NCBI RefSeq assembly: GCF_039862785.1
Contig: NZ_CP156795.1
Span: 1,178,001-1,242,000, forward strand
DNA length: 64,000 bases
Direction of reading: 5' to 3'
From: Acinetobacter sp. ANC 7912
GTDB lineage: Bacteria > Pseudomonadota > Gammaproteobacteria > Pseudomonadales > Moraxellaceae
Below, piece by piece: positions 1-9,063 of the stretch. A model generated the notes under the pieces. It saw only the letters and a program-made list of their open reading frames with translations, was not told the origin of the DNA and ran no database searches. Position 1 is the stretch's first letter, and every line of letters begins with the position of its first letter. The translations under genes and the position numbers were made by a program.

Positions 1-1020
1 GAGCGCAAGAATATTCAGTGCTGAGTTTATATCTCTATCGTGGAATGTACCGCACTCCACACACTGCCATTCTCTTATTCCAAGTCCTGCTCTACCTTTC
101 AGACTACTGGAGCGTGAGCCGCAGCACGAGCAAGTTTGGGTGGTATAGGCTTCATTGACTTCTTCATACCATACCCCTGCGTTCTCGCATTTATACTTGA
201 GCATGGTTCTTAAGGTCGTCCAACCTGCATCGAGTACAGACTTAGCTAATTTTGTCTGTGCCAATGCTTTGGCATTCACATTACCAACGAAGATGGCTGC
301 ATGTTCATTCACCAGTTTATGACTGAATTGATGCAGCATATTTTGACGTAGATTTTTGATCTTGGCATGAATCGCTTTGACACGTTTTTTATTTCTTGCT
401 CTTTGAGCAATACCAAGTTTTTGTTCATATTGACGATAGATTTTAGGCGCTTTGAACTTTACACCATCTGAGCAAGTCGCAAGGTCTTTGAGTCCTAGAT
501 CAATGCCAATTGAGGTTTTAGCGGTGGTTTTCTCTGTTTTAATTGAATCAACCACAAGACATACATACCAACGCCCTCGGCTATCCTCGACAAACGAGCC
601 TGTTTTAACATTGTATTTACTTAGTCCGTAACTGTCCCATAGCTTGAATTGATGCTTGCCGTATTGGACATACCCATCGGCATATTTCACCGCCACTTTT
701 TTAAATGGAATCCAACCGAGAGAACGTCTAGCATTTTTTTTGTTACTGACACGCCATTTTAGCTTGGCTTTTTTAAATTGCTTTCTTCGAGTAACTAATT
801 CTTCCGCAACTGCCTGTATGGTTTGGCTGTGCAAATTGCACTCTTTTGATGTACCTTTCGTGTATTTAGCAATATCGTAAGCTGAAAAGAATTGTTGTTT
901 TCTTTGCAAGTGTTTAAAACACAAATCATTGACATAGTTCCAGACAAAATTAACTTCAGATGCCAATTGGTCTAGCACCTTGCAATGTTTGTCTTTTATG
1001 CGTAATTTAAGTGTCTTCAT
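1..1020 (-). CDS. tnpB: TnpB, IS605 OrfB RNA-guided nuclease (partial, 3' end off window)
   Basis: The coding sequence is the counterpart of copy 2 (9785-10843) and lacks only about 13 C-terminal codons, which fall outside the window. TnpB proteins are RNA-guided endonucleases encoded by IS200/IS605 elements. They use an omega RNA made from the right end of the element and help retain the transposon. Visible features are an N-terminal helix-turn-helix/beta region, the RuvC-I motif GIDLGLKDLA, and a CSCCG...CVEC zinc ribbon before the HDRD motif. I chose ATG 1020 over GTG 1023. It diverges from tnpA, whose start at 1041 is only 20 bp away, so the two promoters or leaders must overlap. Confidence 0.9.
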   Translation of the reverse strand, partial: MKTLKLRIKDKHCKVLDQLASEVNFVWNYVNDLCFKHLQRKQQFFSAYDIAKYTKGTSKECNLHSQTIQAVAEELVTRRKQFKKAKLKWRVSNKKNARRSLGWIPFKKVAVKYADGYVQYGKHQFKLWDSYGLSKYNVKTGSFVEDSRGRWYVCLVVDSIKTEKTTAKTSIGIDLGLKDLATCSDGVKFKAPKIYRQYEQKLGIAQRARNKKRVKAIHAKIKNLRQNMLHQFSHKLVNEHAAIFVGNVNAKALAQTKLAKSVLDAGWTTLRTMLKYKCENAGVWYEEVNEAYTTQTCSCCGSRSSSLKGRAGLGIREWQCVECGTFHDRDINSALNILAL

Positions 1021-1040
1021 CACTAAAATATATTTGGTCT

Positions 1041-1454
1041 ATGGATAATAGTCAAGAGATTAGAACAGGTCGTCACTGTGTTTTTAATATGCACGTTCAT
1101 TTAGTCTTTGTGGCTAAATATCGTAGAGATGTTTTTACCAAAGCTATGCTCGAAACTATGAATGAAGTATTCAAGCGCATTTGCTTAGACTTTGAAGCTA
1201 AGTTGGTAGAATTTGATGGTGAGCATGATCATGTTCATTTACTTGTGAACTATCCACCAAAAGTAGCTATTTCTAGCTTGGTTAACAGCCTAAAAGGTGC
1301 ATCTAGTCGTATTTTAAGAACTAAACACCCTGAAATTAAAAACAAATTATGGGGGAATGCTTTGTGGTCGCCTAGTTATTTCGCTGCATCGTGTGGAGGT
1401 GCTCCCATTGGGATTATTAAACAATATATCCAACAACAGCAAACACCGCATTAG
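1041..1454 (+). CDS. tnpA: TnpA, IS200/IS605 Y1 transposase
   Basis: This is a 137-aa single-stranded-DNA transposase of the HUH/Y1 family. The HUH motif is visible as HDHVHLL near residues 63-69, and the catalytic tyrosine is expected in the C-terminal helix (IKQYIQQQ). The open frame can be extended upstream to GTG 1011, but that would overlap tnpB, and the usual family start is MDNSQEIRTG, so ATG 1041 is chosen. The protein is identical to the copy-2 protein, so the two copies separated recently or are kept alike by recombination. It should cut and join hairpin ends as a dimer during replication. Confidence 0.92.
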   Translation: MDNSQEIRTGRHCVFNMHVHLVFVAKYRRDVFTKAMLETMNEVFKRICLDFEAKLVEFDGEHDHVHLLVNYPPKVAISSLVNSLKGASSRILRTKHPEIKNKLWGNALWSPSYFAASCGGAPIGIIKQYIQQQQTPH

Positions 1455-1696
1455 CAATCCTAGCTAATCCCCACAAGGGGGACTAGCGGATTGCAGCCTT
1501 ATATCCCCGCCCTGAAGGGCGAGGTTTTGCGGCTAAAGGGATAAATCTGGTCCATCACAGTTAGAGCTAATAATTATAAAAAGCTCTTAATCTTGGTATA
1601 AAAAGCAAATTGAAAATTCATGAGATATGTAAAATTACACAGCATCAACAAGAGGAACTTGTTGATTAAATCTTTTATTTTACAGAGGGATATAGG

Positions 1697-2017
1697 GTGA
1701 ATATTACATCCGGTCGTGATGATGTTTTTTCCATTGCAACATTGTTGTATGCACGGTTAAGAAAAGTGAATAGTCGAGTAATTGACGTGATGTATCTGAT
1801 GCAGGATCGCTCCTATGCACATCATGTGATTACGCTGGCACTAGAAACCCGGGATGCAGAGCTGGCAACGCATGTCGAGCGCTTGCGTCAGTTGCTGGAT
1901 CTGCCGGATGACGAGCAGCTGGAAAGAGGAAATTATGAGAATATTCAGGATGATGTATCAAGAAAAGGCGGTTCGGCCAAATATGATGAAGGCCATGTAA
2001 GTTTTAGCCTATTCTGA
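1697..2017 (+). CDS. small conserved hypothetical protein, paralogue of the 2169 gene
   Basis: The 106-aa product is not assigned to a named family. Residues 10-50 (FSIATLLYARLRKVNSRVIDVMYL then YAHHVITLA) align closely with the product of the next gene (FSIATLIYARLRRVSGRVIDAIYL, YAEHVIVLA). These two are therefore paralogues with a conserved N-terminal helical module and divergent acidic tails. The start is GTG 1697, preceded by an AGAGGG-type ribosome binding site at about 1684-1689. There is no signal peptide or membrane segment, so it is probably cytosolic. A rho-independent terminator follows at 2044-2079, so it is likely transcribed alone. The conserved Arg-rich helix could bind nucleic acid or a partner, but nothing in the sequence proves this. 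Confidence 0.75.
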   Translation: MNITSGRDDVFSIATLLYARLRKVNSRVIDVMYLMQDRSYAHHVITLALETRDAELATHVERLRQLLDLPDDEQLERGNYENIQDDVSRKGGSAKYDEGHVSFSLF

Positions 2018-2043
2018 TTTATAACTGAATTGTGGTTTTTATA

Positions 2044-2079
2044 AAAAGCCTGTCTTAATTGCAGATGGGCTTTTTAATT
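2044..2079 (+). terminator. rho-independent terminator after the 1697 gene
   Basis: The sequence aaaagcctgtct ... agatgggcttttt forms a GC-rich stem flanked by A and T runs, about 27 bp after the stop codon. Confidence 0.7.
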
Positions 2080-2106
2080 TTGGTATGGATATTGCTGTAA
2101 TTATCA

Positions 2107-2142
2107 CGAGATTGCAGTCGCTGGGGAGAGGCTGCAATCTCG
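2107..2142 (+). promoter_or_regulatory. perfect 11-bp hairpin just upstream of the 2169 gene
   Basis: CGAGATTGCAG (2107-2117) and CTGCAATCTCG (2132-2142) are exact reverse complements around a 14-base purine-rich loop, followed by ATTTTTAA. The hairpin ends only about 15 bases before the ribosome binding site of the next gene. It could be a second terminator for the upstream transcript, an attenuator, or an operator for the downstream gene. The weak T run makes termination uncertain. Confidence 0.5.
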
Positions 2143-2168
2143 ATTTTTAAATGATTGGGGAATCAAGA

Positions 2169-2498
2169 ATGGTCAATACAGAAAGTTTTTCAATTGCGAC
2201 TTTAATTTATGCACGTTTGAGACGAGTTTCAGGCCGGGTAATTGATGCCATTTATCTGTCTGAAAATAGTGATTATGCCGAACATGTGATCGTATTAGCT
2301 GAAGCCACACGTGATCCAGAATTACTGCGTCTGGTTGAAAAATTTAAAGACGTATTCGAGTTCTCTTCCGATTCGAACATAAGTCAAAAAGCGGGTTTGC
2401 AGCTAAAAAATAACGATGAATTAATGAAAGTTGAACCAACTGAAGATGATATTTATCGGGCACAAGTCTCACATCATTATATTGGCGCACTACGCTAG
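2169..2498 (+). CDS. small conserved hypothetical protein, paralogue of the 1697 gene
   Basis: The product is 109 aa from ATG 2169, which has GGGGAA (2157-2162) at a suitable distance. An in-frame ATG at 2151 would add six residues but lies too close to the upstream hairpin and is not supported by the paralogue alignment. The N-terminal half matches the 1697 product (FSIATLIYARLRRVSGRVID), while the C-terminal half is unrelated and ends in IYRAQVSHHYIGALR. No known domain is recognised, and there is no signal peptide. The pair sits upstream of pyrB but has its own signals, so there is no reason to link it functionally to pyrimidine synthesis. Confidence 0.75.
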   Translation: MVNTESFSIATLIYARLRRVSGRVIDAIYLSENSDYAEHVIVLAEATRDPELLRLVEKFKDVFEFSSDSNISQKAGLQLKNNDELMKVEPTEDDIYRAQVSHHYIGALR

Positions 2499-2682
2499 AT
2501 CAGTTATGGCATTCAAGCTCCAGACTTGAGTGCCATTTTAGAACATAAAATATTCATTCTAAAAATTCGTTTAAATTATCTTATTGAAAAAATACATAGG
2601 AATTTCAAAATCAATTTTTATTATCGAGCCGGTTTTTATACAAGTAGCCGAATTGCCAAGTGCCAAGAATGGCGATTCTCTG

Positions 2683-2688
2683 TATAAT
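2683..2688 (+). promoter_or_regulatory. -10 element of the pyrB promoter
   Basis: TATAAT lies 30 bp upstream of the pyrB start. A weak -35 candidate TGCCAA (2661-2666) sits 16 bp upstream. The leader is short, leaving no room for a pyrimidine-sensing attenuator of the E. coli pyrBI type. Confidence 0.5.
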
Positions 2689-2717
2689 ACGTTGACTTAA
2701 CGTATAAGGAATCTCTC

Positions 2718-3734
2718 ATGCACTTGGCTGCATTGCATACACCGAGCCAGATTCAACTCAATAAAGAAGGCAATCTAAAACACTTCTTGACTATCGAAGG
2801 TCTTTCTAAAGAAACTCTTACAAAAATATTGGACACCGCGGCGTCCTTTTTTAATGACCAAAATCAGCTCATTACCAATAATTTGCTCGAAGGGCGAACG
2901 GTGATGAACCTCTTTTTCGAAAATTCTACCCGTACCCGCACCACGTTTGAGGCGGCTGCAAAACGCCTTTCTGCCAACGTGCTGAACATCGATATCGCCC
3001 GTTCAAGTACCTCCAAAGGTGAAACCCTGCGTGATACGCTGTGGAACCTGGAAGCCATGGCAGCGGACATTTTTGTGGTGCGTCATTCATCTTCAGGTGC
3101 AGCGCATTTTATTGCTAAAGATGTTTGTCCACATGTAGCAATCATTAATGCCGGTGATGGCCGTCATGCCCATCCCACCCAGGCGATGCTAGACATGCTG
3201 ACCATTCGTCGTGAGACCAAAAAAGATTATAAAGATATCTCGATTGCCATCATTGGTGATATCAAACATTCACGTGTGGCACGTTCCGATATGGCTGCGT
3301 TGCAAACCCTAGGCTGTAAAGACATTCGTGTAGTTGCACCGAATACATTGTTGCCTTATGGTTTCGATGATTATGGTCCAGAAGTGCGTCTGTTTAATAA
3401 CATGGAAGATGGCATCAAAGACTGTGACGTGATCATTACCTTGCGTATCCAGAATGAACGTATTGATTCACCGGCGCTGTCTTCACAAGCTGAATTCTAC
3501 AAAATGTACGGCTTAAACAAGGAACGTCTGGCACTGGCTAAACCAGATTGTATCGTGATGCATCCAGGACCAATGAACCGTGGTGTGGAAATCGATTCCA
3601 GCATTGCGGATGGCCCACAGTCGGTGATCCTGCATCAGGTGACCAATGGTATTGCAGTGCGTATGGCGGTGTTAGCCCTTGCGATGCAAGGTCAGCTCCA
3701 GGAAAAAGGTTTGATTGAAGCGATTGCGGTATAA
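2718..3734 (+). CDS. pyrB: aspartate carbamoyltransferase catalytic chain
   Basis: This enzyme joins carbamoyl phosphate to aspartate, the committed step of pyrimidine synthesis. The 338-aa chain has the carbamoyl-phosphate motif STRTR (in [13 protein letters not shown], about residues 70-82), the HPTQAMLD motif in the middle, and the aspartate-domain RIQNER and HPGPMNRG motifs. Its length matches the class A type of Pseudomonas, whose N-terminal extension holds the regulatory effector site. No pyrI regulatory chain is present. The pyrC-like gene starts 10 bp after the stop, which is the arrangement in which the inactive dihydroorotase-like protein forms a dodecamer with PyrB. Confidence 0.97.
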   Translation: MHLAALHTPSQIQLNKEGNLKHFLTIEGLSKETLTKILDTAASFFNDQNQLITNNLLEGRTVMNLFFENSTRTRTTFEAAAKRLSANVLNIDIARSSTSKGETLRDTLWNLEAMAADIFVVRHSSSGAAHFIAKDVCPHVAIINAGDGRHAHPTQAMLDMLTIRRETKKDYKDISIAIIGDIKHSRVARSDMAALQTLGCKDIRVVAPNTLLPYGFDDYGPEVRLFNNMEDGIKDCDVIITLRIQNERIDSPALSSQAEFYKMYGLNKERLALAKPDCIVMHPGPMNRGVEIDSSIADGPQSVILHQVTNGIAVRMAVLALAMQGQLQEKGLIEAIAV

Positions 3735-3744
3735 GGAATAAGTC

Positions 3745-4977
3745 ATGTCTATTGTAAAAATTGAGAATGTTCGAGTTCTGGACCCAATCGAAAAAACCGA
3801 CAGTGTACAAACGGTTTATTTGGAAAATGGTAAGCGCGTTGCTGAAACGGCTAATGTGTCTGAAACCATTGATGGTCAAGGCAAATGGTTGATGCCAACC
3901 ATGGTGGACTTATGTGCACGTTTGCGTGAGCCAGGCCAGCAACAGCATGGTACGCTGAAATCTGAAGGGAAGGCTGCGCGTGAAAACGGTATTCTGCATG
4001 TATTTACCCCACCAGATTCGAAACCAATCGTACAAGACAATGGTGCCCTGATTCACGGTCTGGTTGAAAAAGCAATGCTAGATGGTGGTATCTATCTGGA
4101 AGTGATTGGTGCACAAACTCAGGGTCTAAAAGGCAATCAGCCTGCCAATATGGCCGGTCTGAAAAAAGGCGGCTGTACAGCTGTTTCCAATGCCAATGCG
4201 CCGTTTGCCGATGATGACGTGGTGATCCGTACGCTGGAATATGCAGCAGGTCTGAACCTGACTGTGGTGTTCTATGCGGAAGAACCACAAATCGCCAAAG
4301 ACGGCTGTGCGCATGAAGGCTTTATTGCATCTCGCCAAGGTCTGCCAATGATTCCGGCACTGGCTGAAACTGTGGCAATTGCCAAATACCTGCTGATGAT
4401 TGAAGCAACCAAAGTACGCGCTCACTTCGGCCTGTTGTCTTGTGGTGCTTCAGTTGAACTGATCCGTATTGCCAAAGAAAAAGGTTTGCCAGTCACTTGT
4501 GACGTGGCGATGCATCAACTGCATTTAACCGATGCACTGATTGATGGTTTTAACTCCTTGGCTCACGTGCGTCCGCCACTGCGTTCTGAAAATGATAAGG
4601 AACTTTTACGTCAAGGCGTGAAATCAGGTGTAATTGACGCGATCTGTACCCATCACGAACCACTCAGCAGTTCTGCAAAAATGGCGCCGTTTGCTGAAAC
4701 CCAACCGGGCTTTACCGCTTTTGATACTTTTGTACCTTTCGGTATGCAACTGGTAAATGAAGGTCTGTTTACTCCGCTAGAATGGGTGGAAAAAGTGACG
4801 CTTGCACCTGCGACTGTAGCGAAAATGCAGGACCGCTGGATTCAGGAAGCGGGCTGGGTACTGGTTGATCCAGAGCTGGAATGGACTTTAACTAAAGAAA
4901 CCATTGTATCACAGGGTAAAAATACGCCATTGATCAATCAAACTGTGAAAGGTAAAGTCCTTCGATTATTCAATTAG
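3745..4977 (+). CDS. dihydroorotase-like protein (PyrC', probably catalytically inactive)
   Basis: The 410-aa protein has the amidohydrolase fold of dihydroorotase, but zinc-site residues are missing. The usual D-x-H-x-H-LREPG reads DLCARLREPG here, with Cys57 and Arg59 in place of the two histidines. The late TDHAPH motif reads THHEPL, with His303 replacing the catalytic Asp. In Pseudomonas, an equivalent inactive PyrC' is required to assemble active aspartate carbamoyltransferase, and the 10-bp spacing to pyrB supports the same role here. A true dihydroorotase should be encoded elsewhere. A terminator follows at 5001-5030. Family assignment is firm; lack of activity is inferred from the missing ligands. 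Confidence 0.93.
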   Translation: MSIVKIENVRVLDPIEKTDSVQTVYLENGKRVAETANVSETIDGQGKWLMPTMVDLCARLREPGQQQHGTLKSEGKAARENGILHVFTPPDSKPIVQDNGALIHGLVEKAMLDGGIYLEVIGAQTQGLKGNQPANMAGLKKGGCTAVSNANAPFADDDVVIRTLEYAAGLNLTVVFYAEEPQIAKDGCAHEGFIASRQGLPMIPALAETVAIAKYLLMIEATKVRAHFGLLSCGASVELIRIAKEKGLPVTCDVAMHQLHLTDALIDGFNSLAHVRPPLRSENDKELLRQGVKSGVIDAICTHHEPLSSSAKMAPFAETQPGFTAFDTFVPFGMQLVNEGLFTPLEWVEKVTLAPATVAKMQDRWIQEAGWVLVDPELEWTLTKETIVSQGKNTPLINQTVKGKVLRLFN

Positions 4978-5000
4978 TCATAGATCACAGTAAATTTTAA

Positions 5001-5030
5001 AAAGCCGACTTTAGTCGGTTTTTTTTATAG
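5001..5030 (+). terminator. terminator of the pyrB-pyrC' operon
   Basis: AAAGCCGAC-TTTA-GTCGGTTTTTTTT forms a compact GC stem with a strong T run, 25 bp after the pyrC' stop. Confidence 0.85.
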
Positions 5031-5146
5031 TAAAAATAAAGCTTTAAAGATAAATATAGCATGTGATAAGCCAACAATAATTTACAGATATTGCACTGCG
5101 ACTTATTAGAGACTAAGACCAATGTAATGACAAAGTGGTGCAGCTC

Positions 5147-5803
5147 ATGAGCATGGATCTTGTCAAAAAACTCAATGTCGCTGTTACGCCTTACATATTA
5201 AAAGATGAACTTAATGATCTGCTAGAAAAGGATCAGGCACTTTGTCGCTTCTATCCTTTTTTATTGAGTATCTTGCATGTACATCCATCTTTAATTGCTG
5301 ATTTAAACCAGCAGCTTGACCCGAGCATTGACGCAATCTTTCACGGTAATCACCAGCTTCAACAACAATATCTGCAAAAGTTGCAGCAACAATTAAACCG
5401 ACCGATTCCTGAAACGGAATTTGAACAGGTACTCAATCGAGCCATTATTCCCACTTTGGGTTTTCTTGAGCATGAAGCCGGAACAACCCAAGTGGAGGGA
5501 ATTGTACATTTGCTGGATCATCATGCAGAGAAGATCCATCAGGCATTGCCGACCTGGACAACATCAATTCTGGAATCACTGGCTGCCAAATCTGTACCTA
5601 GATGGACTCGACTGCAGACTATGTCAGTAAGAAAACAGTACCAGCAAAATAGAGTTCAGGGGATTGGTTTCGGAATGGTTGTTGCTTTTATTGTGATGCT
5701 GTTTGCTGGAATCTGGGGCTTTGCCCAGCAAGTCTATACTGATCACCGACAATTAGAACGACAAATATCTCGTCATGATCACTCACAGCATCCGTCTGAT
5801 TAG
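5147..5803 (+). CDS. DUF937-type protein with one C-terminal membrane segment
   Basis: The 218-aa product starts at ATG 5147 (MSMDLVKKLN), chosen because it aligns with the start of its paralogue at 6037 (MNTDLIERLK). An in-frame GTG at 5135 is possible. Both share the blocks VTPxxLxxE, DQALxxFYPxLLSIL and LNRxIxPTxxxLxxEA, typical of DUF937. A hydrophobic stretch near residues 174-195 (GMVVAFIVMLFAGIWGFA) should anchor it in the inner membrane, leaving a short His-rich tail. Unlike the paralogue, it has no OmpA-like extension. It probably arose by duplication and loss of the peptidoglycan-binding domain. The function is unknown. Confidence 0.75.
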   Translation: MSMDLVKKLNVAVTPYILKDELNDLLEKDQALCRFYPFLLSILHVHPSLIADLNQQLDPSIDAIFHGNHQLQQQYLQKLQQQLNRPIPETEFEQVLNRAIIPTLGFLEHEAGTTQVEGIVHLLDHHAEKIHQALPTWTTSILESLAAKSVPRWTRLQTMSVRKQYQQNRVQGIGFGMVVAFIVMLFAGIWGFAQQVYTDHRQLERQISRHDHSQHPSD

Positions 5804-6036
5804 GATTGCGAGTATGATTATTTTAAGAAGGTGATTCATGCGTAAAATTATTTCCACGAATCAGCTTGATTGTTAAAAGCTCACTACAGTTGGTGCAGTA
5901 TGAATTAACAGAGTTCAACAGAACTCGTGAAACTTTATGATATCCATACAATTAATTACATCCTCTAAAAAGAGGGCTCGTTACACTCATTCTTAACGAA
6001 AAATTAAAAAAATCAAAAGAAAAGAATGGTGGCTCT

Positions 6037-6843
6037 ATGAACACAGACCTGATTGAACGATTAAAAAATAATGTCACTCCACGCGTGCTTCAAGGTGAAA
6101 CGGAATACATGGCTGAAAATGATCAGGCACTGGGACAATTTTATCCGATCTTGCTGAGTATCCTGCGTGCCAATCCAGATCGGGTGGACAGCTTGACCAA
6201 TCAGCTGAATCCTAAAGTCAGCGAGCTGTTTGCGGAAAAGTCGGAACTGAAACAGCAAGTGCTGGAGCATATTTCGAGTCAGTCGAATGGAGTCCCACAA
6301 GATCAACTGGAACAGACCTTAAATCGTTCCATTAAACCCACTATTGAATATTTAAAAACAGAAGCTGAGGCATCCACACCCGATGCAGTCAATTATGTGA
6401 TTGAAACCAATAACGAGTCGATTCAGAAAGCTGTGCCGACTTGGGCTTCGCCACTACTGCTTTCTATGGGTGCTTCACCACTGGTAAATCATAATCCTAC
6501 GCCAGTGCCGGGGATCGATCCAAAACCAACTGAACCACCTATTCAGAAAGCTAAACGTAATGCTTTCATTGTGCCAGTGATCGCTTTCATTGCTGTTGCA
6601 GTGCTCATCATGTTCTTCTTCCGCGGTTGTACCCGTGATGATGATCCGGACGATATCCGTGACATGCAGAAGAGTAAGGCAGCTGTGACTCAGCCGGCAT
6701 TTTTAAAGCTGAGTACGGGAAATGAGGGACAGATCACCAGTTGTCAGGTACAGTTGAATGATCCGCAGTATATGCAAATCCTGCAAAACGAGATCAAGCA
6801 GATTTATCCCTTTAGCCGTAAAACCTCGCCCTTCAGGGCATAG
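6037..6843 (+). pseudogene. DUF937/OmpA-family protein, truncated by IS605 copy 2
   Basis: Codons 1-257 (to 6807) are native. Then the frame runs into the IS605 left end and stops at 6841-6843 after adding about 11 foreign residues. The native part has an N-terminal DUF937 domain, a Pro-rich linker, a membrane segment around residues 182-199 (FIVPVIAFIAVAVLIMFFF) and the beginning of a periplasmic region. Relatives that I recall continue into a BON-like/OmpA peptidoglycan-binding domain, which is missing here and is not found beyond the right end of the IS at 10861. The gene is therefore not just interrupted: its 3' half is elsewhere or deleted. Confidence 0.8.
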
Positions 6844-7989
6844 GTATCTACACATCTTTAGGTACCTAGTGCAATAGTTGCGATTTCATTCAGTTCATCT
6901 ATTGAATATTCTGAGAGCAGTTGAAGAGTATTTAGTAAAATCGAGAGTCCTGCCAATATGGCAGGCGCACTCTCTACCTTGCCTCTTTTCTGTTGTCTAC
7001 CTGGAAGTCTAGTCAAAAATGCACGGACTTTCTGATTTTGTTCATCTGTACAACGCTGTACTCTCCACGTCAACACACAAGCCATACAACTGATTAGCAA
7101 ACGCCTTAAAATCGCTTCTGGCGTAGTCTGAAGCCATGACTCAATATCATGGCCTGCTTGCTTGAGAAGTTTGAAATAACATTCGATTGACCAACGCCAG
7201 TAATACCAAGTCGTCAGTTCTACTGCGGTAATCTCAGTTGGTACATTACTGATCAATGACCATCTTGCAACTGTCTTTTCATTAATATCTTTAACCACCG
7301 CAATAATCAGTCTAGCCTCAATTGCAGCACCTTTCTGAGGAGCAACTCTTTGACCTAAACAATCTTTTTTATTTGATTTTGCAGCACGGGTAAGCCGAAC
7401 ATTGGTTTCTCCAACATAAAGCATATGTTGATTACCCTTATAAGAAATGGGTTTCACTTGCTGTATTTCGATACGTTCAGCAACTTCTCCAACTTTACAT
7501 ATTTCACCCTGATGCTCAATCCGATTTCCTTCCTTTGCTCGAATAAGCCATTGAAAACCATGACTGCTTAATTCCCTGAGATGAGCAATGGAATCTCCTT
7601 CACGATCAATAATATGTACGCAGGTTTTATCAAGAGGAAACTGTTCAACTTTTTGAATTTGTTCAGAAAGGGAGTCTAAATGGGTTTTATGTTCGGTCTG
7701 TTGCTCATTGAATGTCGAATAGCAACCTGAAGCACTAGAAAGGGTCTGAGCTAATGGAGCAACAGGTAGTCCAGAAGCAGCATCAACAAGTAAGCTCGTT
7801 TGTAATTCATAGCCTGAGTCGTACTGATGTGTCCTTTGGAGTTTTTGGGTTTTATTACGATGTGTCACATATTGGATTTGTGACCAATCATGAATAACTA
7901 AAGCATAACGATGCAGCGATGTCTTAATCTGATCACAAGCAAGTTTTTGAATAGGTTCATTTAATTGTTTAAATGAGATTTTATCATTA

Positions 7990-9063
7990 CGCAGATTCAA
8001 ATCCCAAGTGCGACACATTTGTAGTTAGTTGAAAAAGTTAGGTGTATTCATAGAATCATTAGACTTTTTCAACTCGCAATTGGAAAGCACACAATGAAGA
8101 AATACACCCAACTTTCTCAAGATGAAAGATACGAAATTTATGCTACTTTGAAAAGTAAAAGCTCAATCGCTAACCTTGCTCGGGAGTTAGGGCGTTCACG
8201 ATCAACCATCTACCGTGAATTAAAAAGAAATACTGGGCAACGTGGATATAGAGCTCAACAGGCAGCGAAATTTGCAAGTCAAAGACGGTACCGTCCTTCA
8301 TCACTCATGACAGCATTTGCCTTCGCTTATATTGATTACTTGATTGGCTTGGACTGGTCACCAGAACAAATTTCAGGTGCTTTAACACAACGCGGTTGGC
8401 TGGATGTACCTTCACATGAGTGGATTTACCAGTACATTTATCAAGATAAATCAAAAGGCGGTAAACTCCATCTACACTTAAGGCATCAGAAGAAATATCG
8501 AAAACGAGGTTACAAAAACACGGATCGTAGGGGGCAAATCATTGATAAAACAAGTATTCACTGTCGAGACCAGGTCATTGATCAACGACAACGTTTAGGA
8601 GATTTCGAAGGTGACACGGTGATTGGTAAACATCATAAAGGTGCTTTATTAACCCTTGTTGATCGAAAGAGCCTGTATGTACATATTGTTCATTTAGGAT
8701 CAACGAGAGCATCCTCTCAAACGATTACTTGTGCGTTAGATCGTTTACGAATGAGCCATGCTTATAGTGTGACATTTGATAATGGTAAAGAATTTTCCGA
8801 ACACAAAAGAATTACTGATGCCGGGATAGAGACGTATTTTGCTGATCCTTACAAGTCTATTCAGCGAGCTAGAAATGAAAATACGAATGGTTTAATCCGT
8901 CAATATCTGCCAAAATCATCATCGTTTGATGACGTGTCAAACGAACAAATAGAGCAGATAGAATTTGCACTCAACCATCGTCCTAGAAAAACGCTAGGTT
9001 GGTATACACCGAGTGAAGTTATGGCTGGTTTTTATACTGTTGCACTTGCCGCTTGAATCCGCC
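7990..9063 (+). mobile_element. IS30-family element, copy A (ISAba125-like)
   Basis: The 1074-bp element is bounded by imperfect inverted repeats (left CGCAGATTCAAATCCC, right end complement GGCGGATTCAAGCGGC) and flanked by the 3-bp duplication TTA (7987-7989 and 9064-9066). Comparison of three copies in the window fixes the ends. The transposase and the right end (TTGAATCCGCC) resemble ISAba125 from memory; the name is not verified. It lies inside the IS4 transposase gene in the opposite orientation. An internal hairpin (AGTTGAAAAAGT ... ACTTTTTCAACT) precedes the transposase gene. Confidence 0.93.
8094..9056 (+). CDS. IS30-family transposase, copy A
   Basis: The 320-aa DDE transposase of the IS30 family has an N-terminal helix-turn-helix (residues 5-45, with GRSRSTIYRELKRN) and a DDE core in FEGDTVIG, TFDNGKEF and RNENTNGLIRQY. 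It differs from copies B and C at residue 71 (Leu instead of Ser, in SSLMTAF) and at several silent sites, so it is the most divergent of the three. The start ATG follows GGAAAGCACACA. The protein catalyses copy-out/paste-in transposition with short target duplications, consistent with the 3-bp repeats seen. Confidence 0.95.
   Translation: MKKYTQLSQDERYEIYATLKSKSSIANLARELGRSRSTIYRELKRNTGQRGYRAQQAAKFASQRRYRPSSLMTAFAFAYIDYLIGLDWSPEQISGALTQRGWLDVPSHEWIYQYIYQDKSKGGKLHLHLRHQKKYRKRGYKNTDRRGQIIDKTSIHCRDQVIDQRQRLGDFEGDTVIGKHHKGALLTLVDRKSLYVHIVHLGSTRASSQTITCALDRLRMSHAYSVTFDNGKEFSEHKRITDAGIETYFADPYKSIQRARNENTNGLIRQYLPKSSSFDDVSNEQIEQIEFALNHRPRKTLGWYTPSEVMAGFYTVALAA

Larger units (their letters stand above)
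1..1540 (-). mobile_element. IS605-type insertion sequence, copy 1 (right end beyond window)
   Basis: The element carries divergent tnpB (minus) and tnpA (plus), the IS605 arrangement. Its left end is at about 1540, just inside the sequence ATAAA (1541-1545), which on the element's strand is TTTAT. Both copies in the window share this 5-base sequence abutting the left end, and IS200/IS605 elements insert beside a fixed tetra- or pentanucleotide without target duplication. Comparison with copy 2 shows that about 56 bp of the right end lie left of position 1, giving a full length near 1596 bp. The subterminal palindrome gccctgaagggc (1509-1520) is the left-end hairpin. Confidence 0.9.

Noticed and set aside
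656..880. Open frame on the + strand inside tnpB copy 1
   Set aside because: Antisense to tnpB and repeated in copy 2 only because the IS is repeated.
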